A stretch of 64,000 nucleotides of DNA from Euglena gracilis (lineage: Eukaryota > Euglenida > Euglenophyceae > Euglenales). Each line of letters begins with the position of its first letter. The first letter of the stretch is position 1. The position numbers and the translations under genes are program-made. The notes beneath the pieces are model-generated. The model was not told the DNA's origin and ran no database searches. It saw nothing but the letters and a program-made list of their open reading frames with translations. Positions 45,302 to 57,059 of the stretch are shown one piece after another. Location of the stretch: the NCBI GenBank assembly GCA_039621445.1, contig CP154954.1:29888395-29952394 (forward strand), in the 5' to 3' direction.

Positions 45302-48300
45302 ATGGGCCTGCGCTGCCCCTGGCGATGCCTGGCCCCCGCGCCGGCCGCTGGCCGGGCGGCCCGCGGCACCGCGGGGCTCTCCCGCCCGCAAGGCGCCTTG
45401 GGGGGGGGGTGGGGCTGGGTGAAGCAGCCTCCCTTCCGGCAGGGGAGGTCGAAGCGAAGAGGGCAGCCGAGGAATCCGCCGCTTCGAAGTCAACAAAAAG
45501 TGTCGGCATCACTGCCGCTTCATACGTGGGAATTCCGCGATATTGTCGATTGAGTTTATCTGATGGTATTGGTATTCTTATTTGGCGTGTCGTTTCATTT
45601 CCAGTCTTTCTGTTCATCAATTTTGAAAACAGTTGGAACCAAAAAGGCCCCTTTAAATAATTTGGTCCCCCTGATCCCCCTGAGGTCGGGTCGGGTGGCC
45701 CCCTCCCAGCCAAGCCAGATCCTCAAAGAGAATTTTGTTGCTTAGAGGTGTTGGTTCTTGGGGAGATTGGCATGACCTCACCTCCATACCTCCATGGTTG
45801 GGACACGGGACAAACGAAACGAGAGCCCCCTTCCCCCAAGCCGCCCAGTGGCCTTGTCAGCATGCAAGCCTGGTGACCGTGCTGGAGCGGCCAGAATCAA
45901 ACAGCAGCTGCACTGGTCGGCTACATTTGGTGGTTTTGAGCGGCGGGCCACAATCTTATCTCAGGATGCTTATTCGCGGTGAGGTGGTGGTTATAATACC
46001 CAACACAACCACTTGTACATGCAGTTCGACGTGTGTATGGCGTGTGTGGTGTGTTTGTGTGCGAATACTCATTTCTCGTTTTCTCACAAAATCAGACCGA
46101 CTGACTGCAGTGCCATTTTCATAAAGCTGGGCGTTTTCAAAATCGAGGGTGGAGGCACAATGAGGTTTGAACACCCCCCTGCACAACACGGACACCTTTC
46201 CTCAAAGACCCCTAATTGTATGCACGTGCGCGTAAGCAACCCCAGCCGCTGAAGACACCCCTTCCATGCCAGTGCCCAGGTGCTGTGTCTGGGGACAGTG
46301 GCTGCCTCCCTGCTTCGTGTCTGTTGGCGGACGTTTCAAACGGGGTCCGCGACAGATGCGGACCAGGCGTGCCTGACGCGGACCCATCCATGCGAAACAA
46401 TGACGCCTCTCTGCCCCGGCGTCAACCCGGGCCAGAGGGTTCCTCAACCGTGCGAGTGCCCCCCCCCCCGGCAGTGTGTCCCGGCGATGTGGTCCGCCGC
46501 CCCCGACCGGGGGGCCCGCAGCGGGCAAGAGCTCCAGCCTGCAGTACCTGCGGACCCTGTTGGAGGAGAACGGCTACGCCGTGTTCCGCCGCCCCGCTGC
46601 CTCCGGGGTGGGGCCGCCCGCGCGGTCAGCTCCTCTGGAAGGAGAAGCTTCACATGACACTGGAAGCCTGGAAACGAAACTGAGAAGTCACCCCGGCTCC
46701 GAGGAATACTTTTTCCATCCTCCCCCTGGCCAGGCTGTGTGGACCATATGGATTGCGGGGGGTCGAAATCCCTACCCTGGTGGGTATGGGGGGTCCGATC
46801 ACCCTCCCGCACACCACCTTTCCGGTGTTTCTCGGGGTGCTGATATTTTCGGTTCAATTCCTTCAGCGTGCGGGAGGTTTTCCTTATGCAGGGTGGTTTG
46901 GTTCCCGCTGCCCTTAACAGCCTCTTTGTGTCGCTCCCTTTACCAAGGCTGAGTTGCATTGGGCATTCGTTTTCGGGCAATTCGGCACACGTCCATTTTC
47001 GATCCCACAAGCAACCAGTGGGCTCGTGGCGCACAGGCAGCGAGGCCGCCCATTGCACCGAGAAGGCCACCTCGTGGTCTCGCCAGGGGACTGAGTTCCC
47101 CGCCAACAACGAGGCCCTGCGTCGAGGGGAGCCCTTCGCATAGACTCGCCCAACCAAGAGCAGAGTGTTTCTCAATTCCTCCCCACCTGCACCGTTTTTT
47201 TTTATTTGCTTGTTCTGGTTCTGCTGGACGCCTCACCACCCCAGGGATTGGGGCGGGGATGGGCATTCGGCGCCAATGCACAAGTCCAGGTGGATTCCCT
47301 TCGCCTCTGCCTCAGCATGGCAACAGGGTGCCACTGGCACATTGCATCCGCCCGATTCTTGTCAGGCTCCTGTTGCGGAGGACTGCCCTCCTGCAGAGTG
47401 GTGTGGCAGCGAGAGATGTTCCATTTTTTGCGGCAACCAGGGTGGTGTGGCGGCTGGCTTCGTTGATGCGTGATGATATGGTATGCCTGGACCCCTGTCC
47501 ATATTTCCGTATGTCAGCAAGTCCCCGATATCATCATATCATGTACATCATACATTATCCCGATTTGTAGCAAAAAGATGTGAAGACAGTGCATTTTTGC
47601 GCTTGTTCCATGTATGTGTTTCCCCCGACCAATTCCTGGACCCGTCCATCTCCCCCGCCGCCGCCGTGCCCCCACTCGGAGGACAGCCTCATCCGCTACG
47701 CGGAGCAGTTCGCCCGCGCCACCGGGCGGCCCGTCGTGGTGCTGTTCGACCGCGGCCTGCTGGACCCCCGCGCGTTCATCTCCGAGGCGGAGTACGAGGC
47801 GCTGCTGCGCTCCGCCGACATGACGTGGGACGACGTTGGCAAAGGGCGGGGGCCGGGGGTGCCCCCCCTCCGACCCCCCCCCCCCGGTGGGAAGTGGTCG
47901 GGACCATTGTTGCCAGGAGGGGGTCGATGGGAGAGAGAGCACACCGTTCAGTGGAATTTTCGCACGCCCCACGGGTGATGCAAGCGATTGTATCCTTTTG
48001 GATTGGTTGTGGTGGACGTGCGCCTCCCAATTGAACATGACCAAACAATCACCTAGTCAATGGCTAACCCAGGAGGGTGACTGACTGGCTTGAGACCCCC
48101 CTCGGTCGGTAAAAAGGGGGTCGGTAAAAACAAATTTGTCCGAACGTGACTCCGCTGTGGTCCTCCGCAGAACGTCCGCCGGCCTCCGGCAGCAACCGGT
48201 ACTCGTGCGTCATCCACCTCGACACGGTGGCGCTGCAGTCGAAGGAGCTCTACGACCGCCTGAAGGGCACCAACGCCGCCCGCCGGGAGACTGCCGCCGG

Positions 48301-48659
48301 GGTTGGGGCCGTCGAGCCCCCCCCCTTCCGGACAGCACAGCAGGGTGGGCGTTTTTTTTTATGTTTTGTGACCCGGGGGTGGGTGGGTGCCCGGCTGAGC
48401 CCACCCACAGCGGAAGTCAGGCCGAGTGGGTATGCCACCGGAGGCAGGGTGTGGGTCTTTAAAAAAAAAAACCTCTGGGCGGGTGCAGTGCAGTTGGGGG
48501 GGGGGGCGACCGGACCGGAGCCTGCTGGTCTCTGCGCCAACCCCCTCCAGAGGAGGCCATCGCCCAGAACGTTGCCATCCGCACGGCGTGGGCCCATTTC
48601 CCCTACGCCCAGGCCAACAATATGCCGTACGGCCCCCGCATCAGGACCCTGCGCACCAG
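45302..48659 (+). CDS. AAA_28-type P-loop NTPase, TTD14-like
   Basis: Exons 46475-46617, about 47678-47832, about 48170-48302 and about 48551-48659 carry an AAA_28 domain in order. A P-loop TGGPAAGKSSS is followed by LQYLRTLLEENGYAVFRRPAA. Next come EDSLIRYAEQFARATGRP and VVVLFDRGLLDPRAFISE (the DRG Walker B region), then RYSCVIHLDT with ARRET, then EEAIAQNVAIRTAWAHFPYAQ. This order is typical of the family seen in insect TTD14 and in NadR-like kinases, where the domain binds and probably phosphorylates or hydrolyses a nucleotide. In TTD14 a CYTH-like domain follows; I could not find it here. A likely first exon at 45302 is Arg/Ala-rich without acidic residues, like an organelle-targeting peptide, and could join in phase through a donor inside a G run. 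The 3' end is unresolved and may merge with the next gene. Confidence 0.7.
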
Positions 48660-48897
48660 GTGGTGGTGCCTCAGGACCCATTGCCGATGCAGCCGGGGGG
48701 GGGGGGGATCCGTGACAGGCGTTTCCATGCCAGGCATCCCCATAGCGGGAAGCAGCAGCGCGGAGACCGAGGAGGAGGAGGGAGGAGGAGGACCCAGGAG
48801 GAGGAGGGAGCCCCGCCACACCCCGTGCCGAGGTGGCGAGAGAGCCCCTGCCGCACCAACCTCCCTCCTCAGTTGCACTAAAACTTCTTGTCTGTTT

Positions 48898-50776
48898 ATG
48901 GCCGGCGCTATCTTCGCTTCTGCCCAGTTTGCTGCGTGGTGAGTGGCCAGGTACCGCTTACACCAGTACTCTTTTTGTTGCTCCGCCTGGCCGGGTGAGC
49001 AACTCTGGTGCAATTCCACCCCCCCCCCTGGGCAAGGACCCCGCAAGGCCCAGCCCTGCCACCCGGCCCGGAGCTGGCCTGCCCCCGTGCTGCACGTGCA
49101 GGCCACGGCGGGCCCCGTGTTGACGAAGCTGCGGGACGTCGGGGCGGCGCTGCTCGGCCACCACGGCATCGGCCAGGCGGTGTCCACCAGCCCCACGAAG
49201 GCCCGCCACATCCTGGCCCGCATCCCGGAGGCGGAGCGCCTCGCCATCCCGCGGGCAGCGCTGGGGGCCCCGCGAAGGGGCCGAAGACCAACACCCTGTT
49301 CCTGGGGGTCGGGATCTCCGGTGCAGTCTGTGTTCGCCTTCGCTTTTCGCTTTTCCTTGTTGGTGCCAGCAGGACATTTGAAACCAGTTTTTTTTGTGTG
49401 TTTCAGAGGGCTGACAATTTGATATCTGTGCAAGCCGTTCACGGACTGGCTTAGTCCGCCTGCATCCTCTGGCCTTCGCCTTGAGCAAGTTGAGGAGCAG
49501 TGTCCAGTTCCCAAGGTTGTGGTCGGGGCCATTCCAGAATCGCAGTGCCACCCCTACACTCCAACCCAGCCGGAGCCCCCACGGCAACGTCCTCCCCGCT
49601 GCAGCGGGTGGTGGTGCTCGCCAACGGGCTTTTTGACCCCCACGCCGCGCGGCCCCTGTCTGCACCCCGACCTCCATCCCATTCCACATCGCGGGGGCTG
49701 CCAACCTCTGTCCCCTCTCCTCCCCACCAAAGTTGACACTGTCGGGCTCGGCGCCGGAATTCACATTTTTGGGAACGTCGACGTGAGGGGGAGTCGTCCT
49801 GCACGACAGCCAGGGGCTGTCGAGCCGTCGTCAACTCCATCCGGCCATCGGGCGACGCGCCCTCCGTCTTCGTTTGCGCCGATGACTGGCTGACAGACGC
49901 GGGCCCCCCACCCATCTCCCCGGCCCGGCAGTGGCTGACGCCACACTCCCATGTGCATGTGTGCACACGCCGGACCGCATGTGCGTGGCACGCGAAGACT
50001 CAAGCGTGTGGACCTGCGTGTTTGCGTTGTCCCAGCCAGTGAATGGATTTGAACGGATGTGCAGCCAGCCGCCGGCGCTTCGCAAGGGTCTTCCCATCCA
50101 CCCGTGAGTCCCACCCAGCTCCAAAGCAGGGAGAATATTTCACATACAGACAGAGGGACCACCCAAGCGCTAAGGTGTGTTGCAATCAGGTTTTCCTGTC
50201 GTAACTTTTTTTGGTGGGGATTGCCTTCTTGATCCGTCAGACCCCCTGGTTCGCTTGCAAGGTCCTTCGGGACTCAATCTGCAGCAGGGATCCAACACCG
50301 ATTCTCCCCCAGCCCAACAGTTCCAGCCTCTCCCGGGCAGGGTGGTCCGCCGGGATGGGAGAGGCCAAAAAAAAACACATTTTGTTGACGTTTTGGGCGA
50401 ATGGGTGACAGTCCAAGGATGCCAGAAATCACTTTTTATCCCGAAGTTGACCCTTTTTTTTTGATTTCCTTAAGGGCCGCCGAAGGCTCCCAGGGTTGGT
50501 ACCGGCCACTTTTGCTGCATGCTTGGCCCGTTTCAAAGTGTGAATGTGGCAGTCTTCGCGCCGTATTTGCGGTTGTTCTCCGTTTTCAAGTGCCCTGTGC
50601 CCCCGGATGGCACGTCGTGAAGCCTCCGCGGCCACCCTGACCGCGCACCTGTTTAGGTGGGGGGGGGCGTCCCCCCCCACCCCCCCCCTCCTGGCCCGCA
50701 GGGGGGGGTCCGGACCACCCCCCCCCACCTGTCCTTATATCGAACCCTGGGCGTGGCCCAACACCAATCCCAATTA

Positions 50777-50807
<31 letters not shown>

Positions 50808-53800
50808 CACATTTGAGAGCTTGTCAGGGGTCCCCAGTACTTGCAACCTGTCAGATGAGGGGGGAAGTGGGTTTTGGTGGGTGGCTGGGGGCAGGGCGGG
50901 TGTGATCTGGGGCCCCTTCGGCCAGTGTCGGGTCGCCCGGCGCTGCAGCAGCTGTGGGCGGTGGGGCGGTGGCGGCCAGGCTTCTTTTTAAGTCAGCAGA
51001 CCCCCCCCCCCCCGGGGGGGGGGGGGGGGGGGGGGTGGGGGGGCCCGGGCCGGACCCCCCCCTGGGGGGGGGGGGTCCCGCGCCGGAGGCGCTGGGTATA
51101 CCTTTTCGGCGCGAAGCGCCGAAATTTTTTGGAAATTGCCTTTAGCGGGCCCGATTTTGGGGGGGGTCCCGCCCCCCCCCCCCCCCGGGGGGGGTCCCGC
51201 GCCGCCCGGGGTGGGTGGGGGGGAGCGCGCCCTCCCCCCCCCCGGGGGTCTTAAAAAGAAGCCTGGTGGCGGCACCGCTACCTCGCTGAGAATTGCCTCT
51301 TCCGCTACGCGCGCGCCGTGGCAGAGTTGACGGGGGCGGACCCGGCCCTGCTGTGCCCCAGCAGCGCCGGCCCCACGCCAGACCTCTCCCGCCCCCAGGG
51401 CGGGACTGCGCCACCACCCCAGACCCGTGCTGCGGTGTCCCATCAAATCGCTGTATTTTGGGGCATTGGAAGCCAGCGCCTTTGAGGAGGTTGCGCAGGC
51501 CCCACCCCCTAACTTAATTGAAGTGCGGGCGTGCTTTGGGCATCGGAAGCGTGCGGCTTTGTATTGGCACTAAGCCTGTAGCGGCTCTGCGTTTCCATTG
51601 GGGGATGTCAGCATAAATTCAACAATGTGTATCCAGAGGCAAAGAATTGACTCTGTGTTGTTGGACCCCAACACAGAGACGGTTCTTTGCATGTGGATAC
51701 ATGTTGATGATTTTGCCTCTAGTTGAGTCTGCACCCCTCAGAAATGAATGGGGCTCACCCCCACCCCTCTGGTTGTCACTGTCTCGCATTGTGTCCAACT
51801 TGCCACCACAACTATTTGGGGAGGACGTGGGTTTGTGATGTTGCGGATTCTGCTTTTTAAGCTCTCATCGATGCCTTTCCAGATGTCGACAAAAGAAACC
51901 ACAACCGCCACCAAGACAAAGTGCCAAAAGTCTGATTTTTTAGATGTTCTGATTAGAAGCCACATGAAGGATTTCTTCTGCTATTTTTCTGTTGATTTGT
52001 GCTTTTCAGCATCATTGTTCGGTATTCTTTAAACGGGTGATATCATTTTTGTGTGATTTATCTCTTGAGAACATCAATTCACCAATTTTGTATTGAAGAA
52101 TAATTTCATCAGAATTTCTGCCAAAAGGTGGTTGGTGGTTCTGGCTCAAGGTGGTTTGTCCCACCCTGACAGCGTCCTCAGTGACCTTGGGCTTTCGCTG
52201 GAAGATTTTGGGCTGGGGCAGTGCTCAAGGAGTTTCCTTCTCGGCTTTCAATTGTCCTTTGAGAAAAAAGTGTGAGAGACCCCCAAGTCACCTTTCGGTA
52301 TTGTCCAAGACACACCGTGTCGTTGAGACACCCCCTGTGTCAACAATTTTCTGGAAATCCACCTGAGGTTTTTTTATTTAATTGCGGTGGTGTTGGCACC
52401 CCCCCCCATATCAACGACCCATTCCCTGAAAATTGGCGTGTCTTGGACAAGGTGGAAGAGGCACCACTTTGGAATTTAGGCCACAAGAACCCAATTTGGC
52501 GTCCCGGTCTGCGTGTTTCCACTTTTGCGGAGTTGTGCCGACTGCCCAAACGGAATGGCAATGATGCTTCGATTCCAGGAAGAGCGGCATGATCAGCATT
52601 CGGAAACGTCCGATCCCTTTGTAATACACGTGTCATTCGCCCAAGCCCGAATTATGGTCAAAGGGATCAACGTGATGCATCTTGGCCGTCTCCGAAGGCA
52701 CCTCTGCCCAAACGTGTGTCCTTTCGTCCATGCAGTGCCTGTGTGCATTCCGTGTTGCATTGGACGGCGAACCCACAGTTCTGCACAGCGGCTGGGCGGT
52801 GGAGCACTGGCCCATTCCCCGGCCTGCCCGGTATGACCTCTGCGCCGTGGTGGGCAACCCGGCCTGTGCCAGCAGCTCCCAGACCCGACCATGTGGCCGC
52901 CTGTGGAGGGAATACACTGGCATTTCCGATGTTCTTTCGTCGGGGGGCGGAATTTGCCCCCTGAATAATGACGGACTATTCGGGGAGTTTTTTGATGTAT
53001 TCGATGAGAAGGGTGGAGGTTTGTTGGGTTTCAAAATTCCAGGCTTCTTTTTTAGGAAATGCGCACCCTCCCCCCCCCTCCGGGGGGCTATGGGCAGGCG
53101 GGGGGGGGGGGGAGGGTGTTTTCGACCCCCGAGGTCCCAGCGGGGGGGGGGGGGTAGGATTTTGGGGTGGGTGGTGCAATCCGAAGGCACCGGGGCCCGG
53201 AAATGGGCCATTTTCAAAGGATAATTGGCTAGGTCAACAGGCACCGGGGGCCGAAACCGACCCCCCCCCCCTGGGGTGCCTGCTATGGGCAGGCACCCCA
53301 GAGCGCAAGGCACCCCCCTCCCCCCCCCCGGGTTGGTAAAAAGAAGCCTGTTCCATTCACAACGGGGGTTTTGGCCCTTTTTTGGGGGAAAATTCGCGTC
53401 TCCCAGAGTTGAAACCCAGAGGTTTGAACTTTTTTTCAAGCCTAGTGCACAGCCTAAAAAAGCATCAAAATTGGGCCTGTTCCCTGGGTCACAACATGGA
53501 CAAATGATGCAGGTCCCTCTCTTTTGGTGGCAATTTTTTCCAGTCAGGAGGGGACCCCGGAGGTGTCCTCTTCCCTCGAGCCAGGAGGGGGGGTCTGGTC
53601 CATTTTTTTTAAGTGTGTTGTAAAATGGCTAGCCAGTGGACCCGACCCCCTCGGGGTCCACTGGCCAGCCATAACAAGCAATAACCTTGCTGGGAGGAGG
53701 GGAGGGGGTCGTGGGCAGTTGTCAATCAGGAGGAGGTGGGGCGGGGTTGTGCCCAGACAAAGTAATCTGTGGACCGATGGCTTCAGTCGGCCGCTGCCAG

Positions 53801-53865
53801 CAGTTCGATGCCCAGCGAGCGTTCTTCCAGTCGGCAGGGGTCCTGTGCCTCAACGTGGACGGTTG
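48898..53865 (+). CDS. Unrecognised multi-exon gene
   Basis: I do not recognise the product. GC-rich stretches that look coding: 48898-48938 (starting ATG, MAGAIFASAQFAA, followed by a strong GTGAGT donor); about 49069-49260 (GPVLTKLRDVGAALLGHHG, KARHILARIPEAERLAIPRA); about 49590-49660 (RVVVLANGLFDPHAARP); 50940-50976 with 51266-51390 (LQQLWAVGRWR, then YLAENCLFRYARAVAELTG); about 52733-52900 (LHSGWAVEHWPIPRP, RYDLCAVVGNPA); and 53782-53865, ending FDAQRAFFQSAGVLCLNVDG and TGA. Exon joins were not all checked. The piece ENCLFRYARAVAELTG resembles EDSLIRYAEQFARATG of the upstream AAA_28 gene, and VVVLANGLFDP resembles its VVVLFDRGLLDP, so part of this may be a diverged relative or a continuation of that gene. 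The middle exon is split by a transposon at 50977-51265. Confidence 0.4.
50977..51265. mobile_element. hAT-like MITE inserted in a coding exon; candidate introner
   Basis: A 289-bp element with nearly perfect 16-bp ends CAGGCTTCTTTTTAAG and CTTAAAAAGAAGCCTG. GTGGCGGC is duplicated exactly at 50969-50976 and 51266-51273. The interior is C/G homopolymers around a ttttcggcgcgaagcgccga hairpin (family B). Deleting the element and one target copy gives one continuous frame reading LQQLWAVGRWR then HRYLAENCLFRY. If spliced CAG|GC...AAG|CC using the element's own ends, 7 element bases plus the 8-base duplication remain: 15 bases, frame kept. GC donors do occur in the neighbouring exporter gene. Confidence 0.9.
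53040..53350. mobile_element. hAT-like MITE, family A, old copy
   Basis: A 311-bp element beginning CAGGCTTCTTTTTTAGG and ending GGTAAAAAGAAGCCTG. It has the family A interior (gccattttcaaagg, then gcctgctatgggcaggcac and gcgcaaggcacccc). The flanks CAAAATTC and TTCCATTC match at only 4 of 8, so the target duplication is decayed or doubtful. Confidence 0.75.
53628..53674. repeat. Perfect-looking hairpin
   Basis: The arms tggctagccagtggacc and ggtccactggccagcca are separated by about ten bases of C/G. It lies upstream of the last exon of the unrecognised gene. It could be a foldback remnant of a small element. Confidence 0.6.
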
Positions 53866-54960
53866 ATTAGGCCGCGCAACCTGCAGGGAGCGGGATGCTT
53901 GGGGAAAATCCAAACAAAAAGTGGGCGCCGAAAAATCTGTGAAAATGCCCATGTGCTAAAATTTGTACGTCTTTGGGGGACCAACAAGCGATGTGCTGGT
54001 TTGCCCAGCGGTGTGGGTGATTGCCTGTGCCGGATTGTTGAGCGTTGCGTTCGCGTGGGTGGGACCCCGTTGGGGTACCCCAACCAAGGAAATTCTGCGT
54101 CTTGGTCCCATTTTCTCCAAGTGAACGGGTATTTGCGGGTGAATGGCAAAGGGATTAATTTCCATTTTTTCGACCCACACCCGCCGTTTGCGCACTCCTG
54201 TGCCTTTTTCGGGACATTCTGGAAGAGTAGCGCTCTTTCCTGTCCGTATCGCATCTTTCGCGCATCCTGTATGCTATGCTGTCCTCTCCCTATCACCTTT
54301 CTCTGACCACCCAAACAAATTTTTTCCAACCTTTTATCCAGTTATGCATGACGACATATCCATCGATGAGGGCTGTGCCATAACTCCTATTTCTGTCTTT
54401 CTTAGTTGATTTTTTGGGGTTTGCTGGAATTGTTTTGTGTCTTTGCCAACCAGAAATGTGCCCTCGGCCCCTGGAGTCCCTAAAGCAGAGGCACGTTTGT
54501 GAGAAATCGGGCCTTCCTTGCACAGGACTGTCCCAAGATCGGACCTACTGGCGATTGTTTTTTTTTTAAGCGGTCCATTCTCACTTCTTTTTCACGCTCA
54601 CTAAACGAGAATCTCATCAGCAAACTTCCGAGAGATTTCAATTTTGAGCCCAGACTTCAACAAATAAGAAACGCAATCTGGAGATGAAACCGGTTCAAAC
54701 GACGCACCACGCAACAGGTTGACGACCCCACAGAAACAAGAATCGAACCCCCTCGAAGAAAAACCCTGGGGCAGGACGCTGCGATTGAACCGTCCCCCCG
54801 TAGCTAGCTACACCGAGGACGGGGTGCCTCACCGAAACCGACATAGGAAGGTTGAGAGGGGCGAGGAGTGCATAGCGCAAGCCGCTGCTTGCCTGTGGCT
54901 GGGCTGCGCCCGCACTGTCCTTCACGCTGGTTCATGTGGTGGGGGGGCGGCTGGGGTCCT
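53866..54960. other. Gap between host genes and retrotransposon remains
   Basis: No exon or clear element was recognised. The 54000-54900 part has few homopolymers compared with the introns and may belong to the degraded retroelement that follows. Confidence 0.4.
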
Positions 54961-56031
54961 CGATCAGGCTGGCTGCTGGCCTCCTCTCCGCCAGGGTTGG
55001 AACCACTGTCCCGTCAGTTTGTGTTTTATCTGAGTCAATTTCAATTGGTTCTTGTGCTCCAGGGGCCTGATTTTGTTGGTTGTCAGGACGATCCGGTGTC
55101 CAAGGTACGTCAATGTCTGTGCTGGGTCGTTCATTTTCTTTTCCAAATCAGCCTGATCACACACTTTATCAGTTGTTCGATGAGGGAAGCTGCCCTCAAC
55201 CTGGTGGATTATGATGTCTTCCCCAGCAGAAGAAAGTCGTCCGCATACCACACATGCTGTATGTTTTTCTGGTTCAGCGAGGCACTCAGTGGTTTTGTCA
55301 GTTTCTGTGACCACCAGGGTCTGAAAGCTCATCCAAATGGAAGGGCCTGGATCTGAAAAGCGTTTTCGCCAATTTAGAAACGCATCTGCCGCTGAATGTG
55401 GGAGTGCACCTGCAAGTGGTGGAAAAATGATTGGATGTGCAGAGTTATCCCCCAGTGCAAATCTTTTTGCTTCGGAGTCTGCGGCAGGGTCTTACAGGCG
55501 TCTGCATTGTGTCGTACAATGTTTTGACACTGGTTTATGTTCCTGAGGTCTGTGATCAACCTGATTTTTCCGGTTTATTTTTTTCTCTCCGGGAAATTTT
55601 AGTGTCCACTGGCTGGTTTTTGCCCACTCCTCGTTTGTGAATGGTCTATGGCACCTGTGTTCAAGTACTCGGTAACGGTTTCCTGTGCGGCTGGTGTGAA
55701 ATCTGCAGTTTTTGATTTTTTTTTCAGCCTTGGGATGCTGAACGTTCGTGCTTCCACCTCTTTTTTGATTGCTTGCAGCAGCACATTGTCTGCCCCCAAT
55801 GTGACCCAATGTTCCAGGTTTTCCCGTGGACCCATCCATCTGCATTGTGGGGTGCATGTTTTGTTTTGTTCCAAGAGAATTGTGATTTCTTTTCTTTTGT
55901 AACGGTGACCCACTGTTCAGACTGTTTTCTGGTAGACCCTGGTGCAGGTGTGGGTACGTTCGCACCAGGGTCCCATCATTCCTGGTTCCCCTTGCCTTTC
56001 CCCCCTTTCCCCTTTCCTTTTCCTTTCCCAC
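54961..56031 (-). pseudogene. Degraded reverse transcriptase of a second DIRS-like element
   Basis: Reverse-transcriptase-like pieces survive in different minus frames. Near 55600-55910 is a pre-RT stretch (NLEHWVTLGADNVLLQAI, then TVTEYLNTGAIDHS). Near 55374-55559 is DLRNINQCQNI followed by LHIQSFFHHLQVHSHIQR, matching the position of the first catalytic Asp motif. Near 54964-55150 is AQTLTYLGHRIVLTTNKIRP, matching the YLG motif after the palm. The frames are broken by stops and shifts and the YxDD region is not intact, so this is a dead copy. The region 56031-57050 upstream on the same strand may hold the remains of its gag part. Confidence 0.65.
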
Positions 56032-57059
56032 AACGAAAGTTGGACCTGCTTCTGGGTCTGATCTGCTGAGATCTGCTGTTAGTTCTACCCCTGCCCCTGT
56101 GCTGGGATGGTTGTGACAACCTGGTGGTTGTTAAGTCAGGTCTGGGGTCCAGACTGGAGGATTGGCTATTTCCTGCACGTAAATGTTATTTGTTATTTCC
56201 TGCAGGTCCTGCCACAAACTTCTTATCCATGCTGAGGTGGCATTTAAATGCTCAAAATCATCTGTTTCTACAGTGTTCACCAACAGATTTAGAGCATTTT
56301 CAGCCTTTTTCTGGGTCTGGATAACGTTTTGGTATACAACCTGTTCCTTCTGGCTGGGAGGGCCTGGGGTACTCCCACATACATTTTCAGATCCTCAGAA
56401 GATTTTTTTCAAAAGGTCAAGGGGGGAGGAGAGGCCAGCCTTTGGCTAAAGGCTAGGGCATCAGTATGGGTGGGGTTAACATGTGTGGGGGGTAAGACAG
56501 CAGTCTAATCAGTGGGGGTTGCCTCCTCTTCAGCTCCTATTGAGACATCTTCCCCGAATTCATTGTCCTTTGGGGCATGGGGGGGGCTGGTTGTTGCCCT
56601 TGCTTTTCATTTTGCCCCACATGCGTTTTCAGATTCTCAAATTCTTGTCTCATTCTTTGAAGTTCTTGAACAATTTGCTCCATCTGCAGATGATTTTCAA
56701 CACCCGTGCAGAAAACCTGTTGGAAAAAAGTTGGCTGAAATAAGGTGTGTTCTGGGGTTTAAGCAAAGTAACTGTGGGTTGTGCTGCCTGCCAAAACTCC
56801 AAAACTGCCTGCAAAGACGAAACCAGAAAAAATGAGATTTTGACATGAATGAAGTCAGAGGACGTAGCTGAGGTACTCTGCTACTCTCTGAACTTGATCT
56901 CAGTCTTGTTTTCAAGTTATCCTTGACTTCCGGACTCTCAGCGGTTGGATACCGCGGATTCTTGCGTGCGAAGGCCAGTGCGGGAGTAGCCCGGCCACAG
57001 GCAAGCAGGGGCTTGTGCTGTGCACAGCCCGACGTCCCCACTTCCTTTTAAGGCACTTT

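Noticed and set aside
48346-48478. Another CAGG-type MITE
   Set aside because: T-rich and A-rich stretches face each other, but the ends are not clearly inverted and no 8-bp duplication is seen.
48603-49532. 309-residue open frame on the minus strand
   Set aside because: It is antisense to GC-rich plus-strand exons and contains no recognisable domain; such mirrors are expected in GC-rich DNA.
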